Positions 51,163 through 59,980 of a stretch of DNA of 64,000 nt are shown here, piece by piece. Below the pieces are notes generated by a model, which saw only the letters and a program-made list of their open reading frames with translations, was not told the DNA's origin and did not search any database. The translations under genes were made by a program, and so were the position numbers. Positions within the stretch are counted from its first letter, which is position 1; every line of letters starts with the position of its first letter. Source of the stretch: Planctomycetota bacterium (GTDB lineage Bacteria; Planctomycetota; J058; JAJDCQ01); assembly GCA_029260755.1 (NCBI GenBank), contig JAJDCQ010000186.1:98594-162593 (forward strand), given 5' to 3'.

Positions 51163-54100
51163 ATGACGAGCCCGACCACGATCGCCTCGGCGCCTCCCGG
51201 CGTCGTCCTCGACGAGGAGCCTGGGGCCGCCGACTCGCTCCTCGAGCTGCTCGCCGCGTTCGTGCGCGAGACGACGCCGGAGCACGCGGCCGCGGTGAGG
51301 CTGGACGCGCGGCTCGAGGCGGAGCTCGGCGTGGGGAGCCTCGCCCGGCTCGAGATCGTGCGTCGGGTCGAGGCGCGATTCGACGTCCGTCTCTCCGACC
51401 GGGTCGTCACCGACGCGGAGACGGTCCGCGACCTCCTCGCCGCGGTCGAGTCGGGCGGCCTGGTCGCGCGCGCCGATCCCGCGGGCTCACCACTCGACGA
51501 GCCGGCGCCGACCGGCGCCGGGGTCGGCGTCCCCGACGACGCTCCGACGCTCCTCCACGTCCTCGAGCACTGGGCCCGGCGTCTCCCCGATCATCCGTTC
51601 GTCCGGCTCTACGGCGAGGATGCCGACCTCGAGCGGGACGAGCCGACGCCGCTGACCCACGCCGAGCTCCTCGAGGGGTCGGGCGTCATCGCGGCGGGGC
51701 TCCGGGCGTTCGACCTCGTCCCGGGCGAGGCGGTCGCGCTGATGCTGCCGACCGGGCTCGACTTCTTCCACGCCTTCTTCGGCATCCTGGCGGCCGGCGG
51801 CGTCCCGGTGCCGCTCTACCCGCCGGCCCGGATGAACCAGATCGAGGACCACCTCCGTCGGCAGCTCGGGATCATCGAGAACGCGCGGGTGAGGTTGCTC
51901 GTGACCGTCCCCGAGGCGAGCCGGATCGCGCCGATCCTCCTCGCGAACGCGCCCGGGCTGCGAGCGGTGACGACGGTGGCGGAGGTTCGCGAGCGTGGGG
52001 TGGCGTCGACCAACCCCGCCGGCCGCGTCCGGGTCCAGCTCGACGAGGACGCCATCGCGTTCATCCAGTACACCTCGGGCAGCACCGGTCAGCCCAAGGG
52101 CGTCGTGATGACGCACGCCAACCTCCTCGCGAACATCCGTGCCATGGCGCACGCCGCGCAGGTCCGACCGGACGACGTGTTCGTGAGCTGGCTGCCGCTC
52201 TACCACGACATGGGGCTGATCGGCGCGTGCTTCGGCACGTTCTACCTCGGGATGCCGCTCGTTCTGATGTCGCCGATCAGCTTCCTCGTCCGACCGCGCC
52301 GGTGGCTCGCCGCGATCGCGCGTCACCGGGGCTCGATCACGGCCGCGCCGAACTTCGCGTACGAGATCTGCGCGTCGAAGCTCACCGATGCGGAGATCGC
52401 CGGGCTCGACCTCTCGTCGTGGCGGCTGGCCCTCAACGGCGCCGAGCCCGTCCTCCCCGAGACGGTCGAGCGGTTCGCCGCGCGGTTCGCGGGCAACGGC
52501 TTCCCGCCCGAGGCGATGTTCCCGGTCTACGGGCTGGCCGAGAACGGCCTCGCCGTCACCTTCCCGCCGCTCGGGCGCGGGCCCCGGATCGACCGGGTGC
52601 GGCGCGAGGCGCTCGTCGCCGAGCGACTCGCCGAGCCGGCGCCGGCCGACGACGCCGCGGCCCTGGCGTTCGTCGGGGCCGGGCAGCCGATCCCCAATCA
52701 CGAAGTGAGGATCGTCGACGAGGCGGGCGAGCCGGTGCCCGAGAGGGTCGAGGGGCGACTCCAGTTCCGCGGGCCGAGCGCGACCCGCGGCTACTTCGAG
52801 AATCCCGAGGCGACCGCCGCGCTCATCGTTCCGGGTGGCGATGGATGGCGGGAGAGCGGCGACCGGGCCTACCTCGCCGGAGGCGAGGTCTTCATCACCG
52901 GCCGGGCGAAGGACCTCATCATCAAGGGCGGCCGCAACATCTACCCCCACGAGATCGAGGCGGCCGTCGGCGAGCTCCCCGGCGTTCGGAAGGGCTGCGT
53001 CGCCGTCTTCGGGACGGCCGCGACCGCGATCGGAGCGCCGCCGGGACGCGGCGGCGAGCGCCTCGTCGTCCTCGCCGAGAGCCGGATCGAGGCGGACGCC
53101 GGTTGCGCGGAGCTCCGTGCCCGGATCGCGGCGGAGGTCGTCCGCGTCCTCGGCCTGCCGGCGGATGAGGTCGTGATCGCGCCGCCCGGCACCGTCCTCA
53201 AGACATCGAGCGGCAAGGTCCGCCGCGGCGGCTGCCGGCAGCTCTACGAGCGCGGCGACCTCCTCGGCCGCGCGTCGGTGAGGTGGCAGCTCGCGCGCCT
53301 CGCGCTCACCGGCGCGGTGCCGCGACTGCGTCGCCTGCACGACGAGGCGTTCGCGTGGATGTGGGCCGCCTGGGCCTTCGTCGTGGTGGCGGCGTTCTCA
53401 CCGTTCGCGATCGGGTCGATCCTGCTCCTGCCGGGCGTCGATCGTCGGCGCGCGGCGCTCCGGACGATCGTGCGCCTCGCGTGCGGCCTCACCGGAATCG
53501 ACGTGCGCGTCCACGGCGCCGAGCATCTGCGCGCGGCCTCGCCATGCGTGTTCGTGGCGAACCACCAGAGCTACCTCGATCCCCTGTTCCTCCTCCCCTT
53601 CCTGCCCGGGGAGCACCTGTTCTCCGCCAAGGGCGAGCTGCGGGAGAGCTGGCTCTTCGCGAAGATCGTGCGACGGCTCGGCTACCGGTTCGTCGACCGG
53701 CAGTCGGCGTCGAGCGGCGCGGCCGACCTCGACGGGCTCACCGCCGACGCGCGCGCCCGACGCTCGCCCGTGTTCTTCGCCGAGGGAGGCTTCGCCCGCG
53801 CCCCCGGCCTGCTCCCGTTCCGGATGGGAGCGTTCCTCGTGGCCGCGCGGGCCGGCGCCCCCGTCGTCCCGATCGTGATCCGAGGCTCGCGGACGGTGCT
53901 GCGCGACGAGAGCCTCTTCCCCCGCCGCGCGCGGGTGAGGATCGTCGTCGCCCCGCCGATCGCGCCCGACGGCGAGGGATGGGACGGCGCGGCCCGCCTA
54001 CGCGACGCGGCCCGCGCCGAGGTGCTGCGTCGCTGCGGCGAGCCCGACCTGGCCACCGGGCCCGGGTTCGTACCGACGGCGACGATCGCCCCCCCGAGGG

Positions 54101-54195
54101 TAAGCGAGAGCCATCCGCGTACCGACGTCCACGTCGGCACCGAGACGATCGCTGCCGAACCAGCGATGCTCGATGCCCCATCCCCTCGGTCGTGA
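51163..54195 (+). CDS. ACP - fatty acyl-AMP ligase (FAAL-like) - PlsC acyltransferase fusion
   Basis: The protein has 1010 residues. Residues about 24-98 are an acyl carrier protein-like domain with S59 in GVGSL as the phosphopantetheine site. Residues 110-690 are an AMP-dependent ligase: YTSGSTGQPKG from Y303, SWLPLYHDMGLIG, GRAKDLIIKGGRNIYPHEIE and a C-terminal lysine in SSGKVRRGG, close to FAAL/FadD32 in type. Residues 745-940 are a PlsC-type 1-acylglycerol-3-phosphate acyltransferase with H801-x4-D806 (NHQSYLD) and FFAEGGFARAPG. One polypeptide could thus activate a fatty acid, load it on its own ACP and transfer it to an acceptor. The product is inferred to be a lipid or lipidated metabolite. 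Confidence 0.88.
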   Translation: MTSPTTIASAPPGVVLDEEPGAADSLLELLAAFVRETTPEHAAAVRLDARLEAELGVGSLARLEIVRRVEARFDVRLSDRVVTDAETVRDLLAAVESGGLVARADPAGSPLDEPAPTGAGVGVPDDAPTLLHVLEHWARRLPDHPFVRLYGEDADLERDEPTPLTHAELLEGSGVIAAGLRAFDLVPGEAVALMLPTGLDFFHAFFGILAAGGVPVPLYPPARMNQIEDHLRRQLGIIENARVRLLVTVPEASRIAPILLANAPGLRAVTTVAEVRERGVASTNPAGRVRVQLDEDAIAFIQYTSGSTGQPKGVVMTHANLLANIRAMAHAAQVRPDDVFVSWLPLYHDMGLIGACFGTFYLGMPLVLMSPISFLVRPRRWLAAIARHRGSITAAPNFAYEICASKLTDAEIAGLDLSSWRLALNGAEPVLPETVERFAARFAGNGFPPEAMFPVYGLAENGLAVTFPPLGRGPRIDRVRREALVAERLAEPAPADDAAALAFVGAGQPIPNHEVRIVDEAGEPVPERVEGRLQFRGPSATRGYFENPEATAALIVPGGDGWRESGDRAYLAGGEVFITGRAKDLIIKGGRNIYPHEIEAAVGELPGVRKGCVAVFGTAATAIGAPPGRGGERLVVLAESRIEADAGCAELRARIAAEVVRVLGLPADEVVIAPPGTVLKTSSGKVRRGGCRQLYERGDLLGRASVRWQLARLALTGAVPRLRRLHDEAFAWMWAAWAFVVVAAFSPFAIGSILLLPGVDRRRAALRTIVRLACGLTGIDVRVHGAEHLRAASPCVFVANHQSYLDPLFLLPFLPGEHLFSAKGELRESWLFAKIVRRLGYRFVDRQSASSGAADLDGLTADARARRSPVFFAEGGFARAPGLLPFRMGAFLVAARAGAPVVPIVIRGSRTVLRDESLFPRRARVRIVVAPPIAPDGEGWDGAARLRDAARAEVLRRCGEPDLATGPGFVPTATIAPPRVSESHPRTDVHVGTETIAAEPAMLDAPSPRS

Positions 54196-54219
54196 GGCCG
54201 ACCGCGGATCCCACCTTCC

Positions 54220-54270
54220 TCCCGCCTACTGTGATTCCAGGGGTCAGGTCCAGGATTCACACCAGAGGCT
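54220..54270. repeat. GGGGTCAGGTC repeat, copy A
   Basis: The core CCGCCTACTGTGATTCCAGG at 54222-54241 runs into GGTCAGGTCCAGGATTCACA and ends CCAGAGGCT. Over about 45 bases it is nearly identical to copy B (54482-54527) with one substitution in CCTA(C/T)TGTG. Confidence 0.75.
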
Positions 54271-54317
54271 CGGTGCGAAGCGTACCGTCCGTGCGACGCC
54301 GGCTTCGAGACGAGGCG

Positions 54318-54400
54318 GTTGCGCGCAACTCTCGCACGGTGCGAGAGGCTGGGCTCGCGCGGCTTCGACGCTCGGCACGCGCCGTTGCGCCGCGCAACGG
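54318..54400. repeat. Cluster of three palindromes between repeat copies A and B
   Basis: GTTGCGCGCAAC (54318-54329) is a perfect 12-base palindrome. CTCTCGCAC-G-GTGCGAGAG (54329-54347) is a 9-bp inverted repeat with one central base. CCGTTGCG and CGCAACGG (54382-54400) form an 8-bp hairpin with loop CCG. The first and third share the GTTGCG/CGCAAC unit, so this may be a composite mobile or structured element. Confidence 0.65.
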
Positions 54401-54481
54401 AGACGGCGCGGGCCGCGGCGATCGCGAGTGGATAGCATTCCGGTCGCCACGCCCGCGGGTGAGACTCGTTCGTACTCTTGC

Positions 54482-54527
54482 CCCGCCTATTGTGATTCCA
54501 GGGGTCAGGTCCAGGATTCACACCAAA
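54482..54527. repeat. GGGGTCAGGTC repeat, copy B
   Basis: CCCGCCTATTGTGATTCCAG then GGGTCAGGTCCAGGATTCAC and ACCAAAGG. Direct copy of A about 260 bases apart; with inverted copy C it forms a 125-base stem-loop-like structure. Confidence 0.75.
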
Positions 54528-54565
54528 GGGGCCAGGTCACACCAGCGACTGCGACAGATTCGCTC

Positions 54566-54607
54566 GTGTGATTCCTGGACCTGACCCCTCGATTCACACC
54601 AGAGGCT
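54566..54607. repeat. GGGGTCAGGTC repeat, inverted copy C
   Basis: GTGTGATTCCTGGACCTGAC followed by CCCTCGATTCACACCAGAGG is the reverse complement of B over about 35 bases with few differences. The outer end (ATTCACACCAGAGGCT) also equals the end of copy A in direct orientation. Confidence 0.75.
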
Positions 54608-54693
54608 AGATGCGTGGCCGGAACGCGGCGACGGGTCAGGGTCGTCGCATCGGTCGGGGACGTGGACTCCGCCGCGGAGGGTCGATCGGGGGG

Positions 54694-56040
54694 TCAGTCG
54701 CCGCCGACGAGCTCGCGGAACCTCGGGTCCGAGCGGATCCCGTCGAAGTCGGGGTCCGCTCGCGCTCGGGCGCTCATCTCGGCCCGGAACGCCTCGGAGC
54801 TGGCGTGGATCTCGAAGTAGCGCTTCAGGAGCGCGACCGCGACGTCGGTCTCGCCGAGGTTCGCCCGGACGCACGCCAGGTTGTAGTCGAGGCAGTCGGT
54901 GCTTCCGCTCCCGTCCTGCGGGGCGTGGCAGGAGGCGCCGTCGCCGCCGAGCTCGCCGAGGACTTTCAGCGCCTCGGCGCGTTTCCCTTCGTGGGCGAGG
55001 TAGGAGGCGAGGTGGAGCCGCGCGATCGGGTCGTCGGGGTCGATCTCGAGGGCGAGGCGCGCGTGCTTCTCGGCCGTCGCGTAGTCGCGGTGGCCGACGA
55101 CGGCGAGGGCCGCCAGGCTCCGGTGGGTCCAGGCGAGGGGGAACGTCTCCAGGCTCGCCTCGTAGAGCCGCTTCGCCCCTTCGACGTCGCCGTCGACCTC
55201 CGCCTCGTAGCCGAGCCCGCGCAGCGCGAGGGCGCGGGCGTAGTCGGGCGCGTCGTCGTGCTCGAGCACCTTCGTGAAGCACTCCTTCGAGCGGGCGCGG
55301 TCCCGGACGTAGTGGCGGTAGAGCTCGCCGAGCTCGGCGCGGGTGATGTGGTCTTCGGGGTCGAAGAGCAGCACGACGCGAAGGACGAAGGCCGCCTCCT
55401 CGTGATTTCCCGCCGCCTTGGCGTCCCAGGCGGGCCGCAGCAACGCCTGGCTGTGGAGCGCCCAGCGCTCGCCGGAGAGCTCGTCGCCCTCCTCCACGTC
55501 GATGAGCGACCGCCAGCGATGCGCCCAGGGCAGCTCGATCAGGTCGATCGATCGACGGAGGTGGCGACGGGCGTCGACGTGGAGATCCTTCGCGAAGGCG
55601 AAGCGCCCCTCCTCCGCGGCGATCAGGGCGGCGGCCAGCCTCGTCTGCGCCGAGAGGGGGCGTTCGGCGTCACTGCTCGCGGGCTCCGGGATCGCGGTGA
55701 GGATCGCGAGCTGCCGGAGCGCGTCCTCCTTCTCGCGGATCTCGTAGAGCATCGTGACCGCGAGGTCGAGCGGGGTCGGGGAGTCGTCGACCCCCAGCGC
55801 GTCGAGGGCGGCGTCGGGGTCGTTCGCCTCCATCGCGACGAGCGCCTGACGCATTCCCGCGTAGTCCATCATCGCCCTCCACCACTCGGCGTCGACGACC
55901 CGCTCCGGGATGGGGATCCGGCTCGTGCCCCCGCTCCCGGAGGAGGGAGAGCCCGGATCCGGATCCGGAGTCGGGCATCCGCCGCCCAGGAGCGCCACCC
56001 CGAGGAGCAGCCCGAGCGAGACTCCGTCGACTCCCCTCAC
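54694..56040 (-). CDS. TPR-repeat lipoprotein
   Basis: The protein has 448 residues from a GTG overlapping the LarA-like stop (GTGA). The signal MRGVDGVSLGLLLGVALLGG leads to the lipidated Cys (GGGC, residue 21). Most of the protein is TPR helices (NHEEAAFVLRVVLLFDPED, ATAEKHARLALEIDPDDP, HLASYLAHEGKRAEAL). It is an extracytoplasmic interaction scaffold; its role in the LarA/kinase operon is unknown. Confidence 0.75.
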   Translation of the reverse strand: MRGVDGVSLGLLLGVALLGGGCPTPDPDPGSPSSGSGGTSRIPIPERVVDAEWWRAMMDYAGMRQALVAMEANDPDAALDALGVDDSPTPLDLAVTMLYEIREKEDALRQLAILTAIPEPASSDAERPLSAQTRLAAALIAAEEGRFAFAKDLHVDARRHLRRSIDLIELPWAHRWRSLIDVEEGDELSGERWALHSQALLRPAWDAKAAGNHEEAAFVLRVVLLFDPEDHITRAELGELYRHYVRDRARSKECFTKVLEHDDAPDYARALALRGLGYEAEVDGDVEGAKRLYEASLETFPLAWTHRSLAALAVVGHRDYATAEKHARLALEIDPDDPIARLHLASYLAHEGKRAEALKVLGELGGDGASCHAPQDGSGSTDCLDYNLACVRANLGETDVAVALLKRYFEIHASSEAFRAEMSARARADPDFDGIRSDPRFRELVGGD

Positions 56041-57482
56041 GCCCCGCCTCCCTGCTCGATCCGCGTGATCATGGGCATCCCCATGTTGCAGGGTAACGCG
56101 ATCGAGCAGTCCGGGCCGAGCTCCGCCTCGACGCTGCCGACCGCCTCCTCGACCGTCGCGAAGCCCTCGAACCCGAGCCGCTCGGCGACGCCGGGCTCGG
56201 TCACCCCGGCGAAGATGATCCGCCCGAGGTGCCGCCGCGGGATGAGGGTCTGGTTCCACATGAAGAACGGGTGGCTCCCGTGGAACCCGAAGCCGTGGCG
56301 ATACCGGTGGACGAGCTCGGGTCGGTGGGCGAAGTCGTCGACGAAGAGGTCCCACGCCTCCTCGGGGTCGAGGGTGCGGCGGAGCACCTCGTCGCAGAAC
56401 GGCCGGTAGCTCGGGTGGTGGATCTCGTCGAACCGCCAAGGGAGTGGGTTCACGAGGATGAGGGCGCCGCCCGGTCGGATGAGCGGCTGCCCCTGGTAGA
56501 GCCCGTAGCCGTAGGCCAGGCCGAGGTTCGTCGTGAGGATCGGGTTGCCGAACGCGCCGTCACCCTGACTGTAGGGGTCGCGGTCGGGCAGGCCGAGGAT
56601 CGCCGCGTCGAACGGGCCGTCGGCGACCTCGACGACCTGCTGCGCCTCGACGATCGAGAGGGTGACCGGGTGGACCTCGTCGGGCGCGCCGGCGTGGACC
56701 GCGATCGGGCTCGCCGGGACGGAGTTGTCGTAGGCGGTCTCGATGCTGAAGAGGTGCTTGCCCTCCTCGGCGAGGCGCGCCGTCAGGACGCGCCCCATCT
56801 CGGCGAGGAGCCGGGGGAAGCTCGATCGCTTCGGGTCCATCACCGAGTGCCCCTGGGCGTAGGGCCACGGGCGGTGGTGGTGGCGGATCGAGGTGAAGTC
56901 GCTCAGCCCGACGACGTAGGACTTCCAGCCGCCGTTGAAAGGCGTCGCGGTGATGTTGAGGTAGACGGTCAGGTCCGCCTCGAGGACGCGGCGGTTACAG
57001 CGCACCTCGAACCCGCGCTTGCTCTCGCCGACCGCGACGACGTTCCCCGGCTCGCACGCGTCGTGGCAGATGAGGCGCTGCGGCGGCCACAGGCGGGCGG
57101 TCGTCTCGCCGACGATCCGCGCCAGCTCGCGGCGCGTCCACTTGCGATGGAGCGCGTTGGCGCAGAGCAGCGTCACGTTCGCGACGTCGACGCCCGCGCC
57201 GGTCAGCTCCTCGAGGACGACGCCGAGGGCGACCTCCCGGATGTCGGGCGTCACCACCGGGAACGCCGGCACCGCGCCGTCGTCGAACGCGATGACGACC
57301 TTCTTCGCGCCGCGAGCGAGCTCGCGGAGCGGCGGCGATCCGAACGGCTCCTCGATCGCGCGACGGACCGCCAGGCGCGGGTCCGACAGGGCGGGGAGCG
57401 GCGCGTTCGGCTCGATCCGACGGACCCGGTCGGGCAGGGTCGCCTCGACGGCCCCGTCGCCGCACAGCAGGGTCACCTTCAC
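56037..57482 (-). CDS. LarA-like (lactate racemase domain, DUF2088) protein
   Basis: The protein has 481 residues from a GTG. It aligns in outline with LarA, which racemises lactate using a nickel-pincer nucleotide bound to a lysine: K187 in NGGWKSYVVG is the candidate pincer lysine, with H112 (ALHRKW) and H201-H203 (SIRHHHRPW) in place of the other active-site histidines. The histidine normally just before the pincer lysine segment is not present (LNITATPFNGGWK), so substrate or chemistry may differ. No LarB/LarC/LarE maturation genes lie in the window. It is coupled to the lipoprotein genes on both sides. Confidence 0.78.
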   Translation of the reverse strand: MKVTLLCGDGAVEATLPDRVRRIEPNAPLPALSDPRLAVRRAIEEPFGSPPLRELARGAKKVVIAFDDGAVPAFPVVTPDIREVALGVVLEELTGAGVDVANVTLLCANALHRKWTRRELARIVGETTARLWPPQRLICHDACEPGNVVAVGESKRGFEVRCNRRVLEADLTVYLNITATPFNGGWKSYVVGLSDFTSIRHHHRPWPYAQGHSVMDPKRSSFPRLLAEMGRVLTARLAEEGKHLFSIETAYDNSVPASPIAVHAGAPDEVHPVTLSIVEAQQVVEVADGPFDAAILGLPDRDPYSQGDGAFGNPILTTNLGLAYGYGLYQGQPLIRPGGALILVNPLPWRFDEIHHPSYRPFCDEVLRRTLDPEEAWDLFVDDFAHRPELVHRYRHGFGFHGSHPFFMWNQTLIPRRHLGRIIFAGVTEPGVAERLGFEGFATVEEAVGSVEAELGPDCSIALPCNMGMPMITRIEQGGGA

Positions 57483-58372
57483 CGTCGCCCGTCCTCGTCG
57501 ACGCCGCGGTCCGGCGCGGGCTCGGCCGGGTCGGCCGCGCGGCCGCGGCGGTGCAGCCCGGCGCCGCCGTCGGCCCGGCGCGGCGGCGAGCCGTCGTCGG
57601 GCGCGTCGGGCGTCGCGCCGCTCTCGTCGTCGCCATCGCGTTCGCCGTCGCCGCCTTCGGCGTGCTCACGCCGGAGACGCTCGCGGAGCTCCTCGCGCCG
57701 GGTGACCGCGCGCTGCGCCTTCGAGATCAGGCGCGAGCGCCGCCGGTGATCGTGGAACCAGGCCGACGGCGGCCGCTTGAACTCGTCGATCGGTCCGCTC
57801 AGCTTGACCCGAAGGCCGCCGAGGAACCGGAGCCACTGCCCGTCGCGGTCGCTCTCGTAGCCTGGACCGAGCGGCCACAGGACGTGCCAGCTGAAGTGGT
57901 TCGCGCCGCTCTTCATCGAGAGGACGGCGAAGAGCGAGAACGCGAAGCCGTCGACGCCGAGCGGCTGGCCCGCCGCGCCCGCGTCGCCCTCGGAGGGGGG
58001 CAGGCGCCCCGCCGTCTCGCCCTCGAGGTGGAGGAGTGGCCAGAGGAGGTCGGCCTGCCAGCTGCTCTGCGGCTCGCCTCCCTCGATCTCGATGCGCTCG
58101 CTCCGGATCGACGAGAGGAGCGGCGGGACCACGGTGAGGCCCGCCTCGAGCGGGCCGCGCCGATGGCTTCCGGAGTGGAAGAGGAGCGGGACGGTCTTCA
58201 CCTCGCCGCGCTCGCCGATGGTCCCCTCCTCGACGAGGAGCGGGCCGGCGAGCCCTCGGACGAGGCGGAGGCCGAAGCTGTCGTCGAAGCGACCGGCGGC
58301 GCTCCCGGCGCAGCCGCTGCTCGCTCCGGCGAGCAGCGCGGTCGCGGCGGTGAGCGCGAGCAGTCGACGCAC
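57479..58372 (-). CDS. Putative lipoprotein of unknown function
   Basis: The protein has 297 residues from a GTG. The signal VRRLLALTAATALLAGASSGC ends in a lipobox (SSGC). The mature part is beta-rich (FDDSFGLRLVRGLAGPLLVEEG, VPLLFHSGSHRRGPLEAG, HFSWHVLWPLGPGYESDRDG) and ends in a charged region (Arg/Asp/Gly-rich). No family is recognised. It lies between the kinase and the LarA-like gene and overlaps the latter (GTGA). Confidence 0.6.
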   Translation of the reverse strand: MRRLLALTAATALLAGASSGCAGSAAGRFDDSFGLRLVRGLAGPLLVEEGTIGERGEVKTVPLLFHSGSHRRGPLEAGLTVVPPLLSSIRSERIEIEGGEPQSSWQADLLWPLLHLEGETAGRLPPSEGDAGAAGQPLGVDGFAFSLFAVLSMKSGANHFSWHVLWPLGPGYESDRDGQWLRFLGGLRVKLSGPIDEFKRPPSAWFHDHRRRSRLISKAQRAVTRREELRERLRREHAEGGDGERDGDDESGATPDAPDDGSPPRRADGGAGLHRRGRAADPAEPAPDRGVDEDGRR

Positions 58373-58386
58373 GGGGCGGGCCGCGG

Positions 58387-59958
58387 TCAGCGGAGGACCG
58401 TCTCCAGAGCGCCGACGATCTCCTTCGGGCTCTGGTAACGCTCGTCGGGCAGCTTCTTCGCCATCCGCTGGATGATCTGCACGGTGGCGACCGAGAGGTT
58501 CGGGCAGAGAGTGCGAGGGTCGGGGAGCGGCTCGGTGATGTGCTTGAGGAGGACCGCGCCCTGCGACTTGCCCGTGAAAGGGAGCTGGCCGGTCACCACG
58601 TGGAAGAGGGTGATCCCGAGCGAGTAGATGTCGCTCCGGATGTCGAGGTCGTCGCCGCGAGCCTGTTCGGGCGAGATGTAGTAGGGCGTGCCGACCGTCG
58701 TCCCGGGCATCGTCAGGCTGCTGTCCTCCTCCATGTCGAGGAGCTTGACGATGCCGAAGTCCGAGAGCTTCGCGATGCCGTCCTGCGTGATGATGACGTT
58801 CTCGGGCTTGATGTCGCGGTGGATGATGCCGGTCGCGTGGGCGTGGTCGAGGGCGCGCGCGACCTGGAGGATGAAGCGCAGCGCGTCGCGCTCGGCGATG
58901 CGGCCCTCGCGGTTCAGGCGGATGTCGAGCGGCTCGCCCTCGATCAGCTCGAGGGCGAGGTAGTAGTAGTCCTCGGACCCGCCGAAATCGTAGGCGCGAA
59001 CGATGTTCGGATGGTGGAGACGCATCGCCGCGATCGCCTCGCGCTTGAATCGCTCGATGTAGGCGACGTCCTTCGCGAGCGCCAGCGGGAGGATCTTGAG
59101 GGCGACGGTGCGACCGCTCGAGAGGTGGCGCGCCTTGTAGACGACGCCCATCGACCCCTTTCCGAGCTCCTCGAGGAGGGTGTAGCCGTAGATCGGGCTC
59201 GCGTCCTCCGACGACGCGGTCGCCGAGTCCGCGTCGACGGTCGCGACGTCCTCGGACGTCACGTTCGCCCAGCGGTCGGGGTCGGCGGTCGTTCCCGACC
59301 CTCCCGGCGTCGGCGAGGGCGGCGGAAGGATCGTCGAGGGCGAGGGAGAGGCGCCGGCGACGCCGGGGACTCGCCCTTGAACCGGCACCTGATCGCTCGG
59401 CGGCGTGACGTTGGGGAACGAGGCGGACGCGTCCGTGCCGCTCCCGAGCCCGAAGGTCTCCCGGATCCGCACCTCCTGCTCGGGGCCGAAGGCCGGGCCC
59501 AGACCGAGGAGGAGAGTCTTGAGCTCCACCTCCATCCGCTCGCGCCGCTCGACGAGGCTCATCATCTGCTCGTCGAACAGCTCGTCCACCTGCGCGTCGG
59601 TGAGCACGCCGCGCTCGACGAGCTTCTGACCGAGACCGCCGTTCCGGAAGCCCTCGGCCTTGAGCGTCTCGTGCTCCTGGTGGACGACCTCGTAGGGCGC
59701 CAGGTTCCGCTCCACGACGAGCCGGCCGAGCAGCTTCTCGGCGCGGATGAGCATCGTCAGCGCCTCGGCGCGCCGGATCCGAGCGACCGTCTTCTGCTCG
59801 AGCGCGCCGCGCCGGCAGAGGGCGTCGGCGACGCCCATCTCGCGTCCCTGGCGGTAGGCGGCGGCCACGTCGACGAGCGCCTGCCAGAGCGCCTCGCACG
59901 TGACGAGGCGGTTCTTCAGCGCGATCCGACCGAACGTGACGTCGGCGTGGCTCGGCAT
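58387..59958 (-). CDS. Ser/Thr protein kinase with N-terminal helical regulatory region, no transmembrane helix
   Basis: The protein has 523 residues. Residues 1-170 are helical and hold two similar short units (EMGVADALCRRGALEQKTVARI and GLGQKLVERGVLTDAQVDEL), resembling the MshEN/GspE-type N-terminal repeats. A Ser/Pro-rich linker (175-255) leads to the kinase domain at the C-terminus: GKGSMG at 266-271, K288 in VALKIL, HRDIKPEN from H380, DFGIVK from D400, and ISPEQARGDD. Cytosolic. The last residues end the kinase domain itself. It heads the LarA-like operon. Confidence 0.9.
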   Translation of the reverse strand: MPSHADVTFGRIALKNRLVTCEALWQALVDVAAAYRQGREMGVADALCRRGALEQKTVARIRRAEALTMLIRAEKLLGRLVVERNLAPYEVVHQEHETLKAEGFRNGGLGQKLVERGVLTDAQVDELFDEQMMSLVERRERMEVELKTLLLGLGPAFGPEQEVRIRETFGLGSGTDASASFPNVTPPSDQVPVQGRVPGVAGASPSPSTILPPPSPTPGGSGTTADPDRWANVTSEDVATVDADSATASSEDASPIYGYTLLEELGKGSMGVVYKARHLSSGRTVALKILPLALAKDVAYIERFKREAIAAMRLHHPNIVRAYDFGGSEDYYYLALELIEGEPLDIRLNREGRIAERDALRFILQVARALDHAHATGIIHRDIKPENVIITQDGIAKLSDFGIVKLLDMEEDSSLTMPGTTVGTPYYISPEQARGDDLDIRSDIYSLGITLFHVVTGQLPFTGKSQGAVLLKHITEPLPDPRTLCPNLSVATVQIIQRMAKKLPDERYQSPKEIVGALETVLR

Positions 59959-59980
59959 GGTTCGTGCGGCCCCGCGCCGC

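Larger units (their letters stand above)
54196..54693. other. Gene-free convergent region rich in palindromes and dispersed repeats
   Basis: This 498-base gap lies between convergent genes and holds no convincing coding frame. It contains three copies of the GGGGTCAGGTCCAG repeat (two direct, one inverted) and, between the first two, several palindromes (listed separately). The last ~85 bases (54608-54693) have no feature I can recognise. It may work as a bidirectional terminator region. Confidence 0.6.

Noticed and set aside
54173..54571. Open frames across the repeat region
   Set aside because: They run through direct and inverted repeats, lack a ribosome-binding site and have no recognisable protein content.
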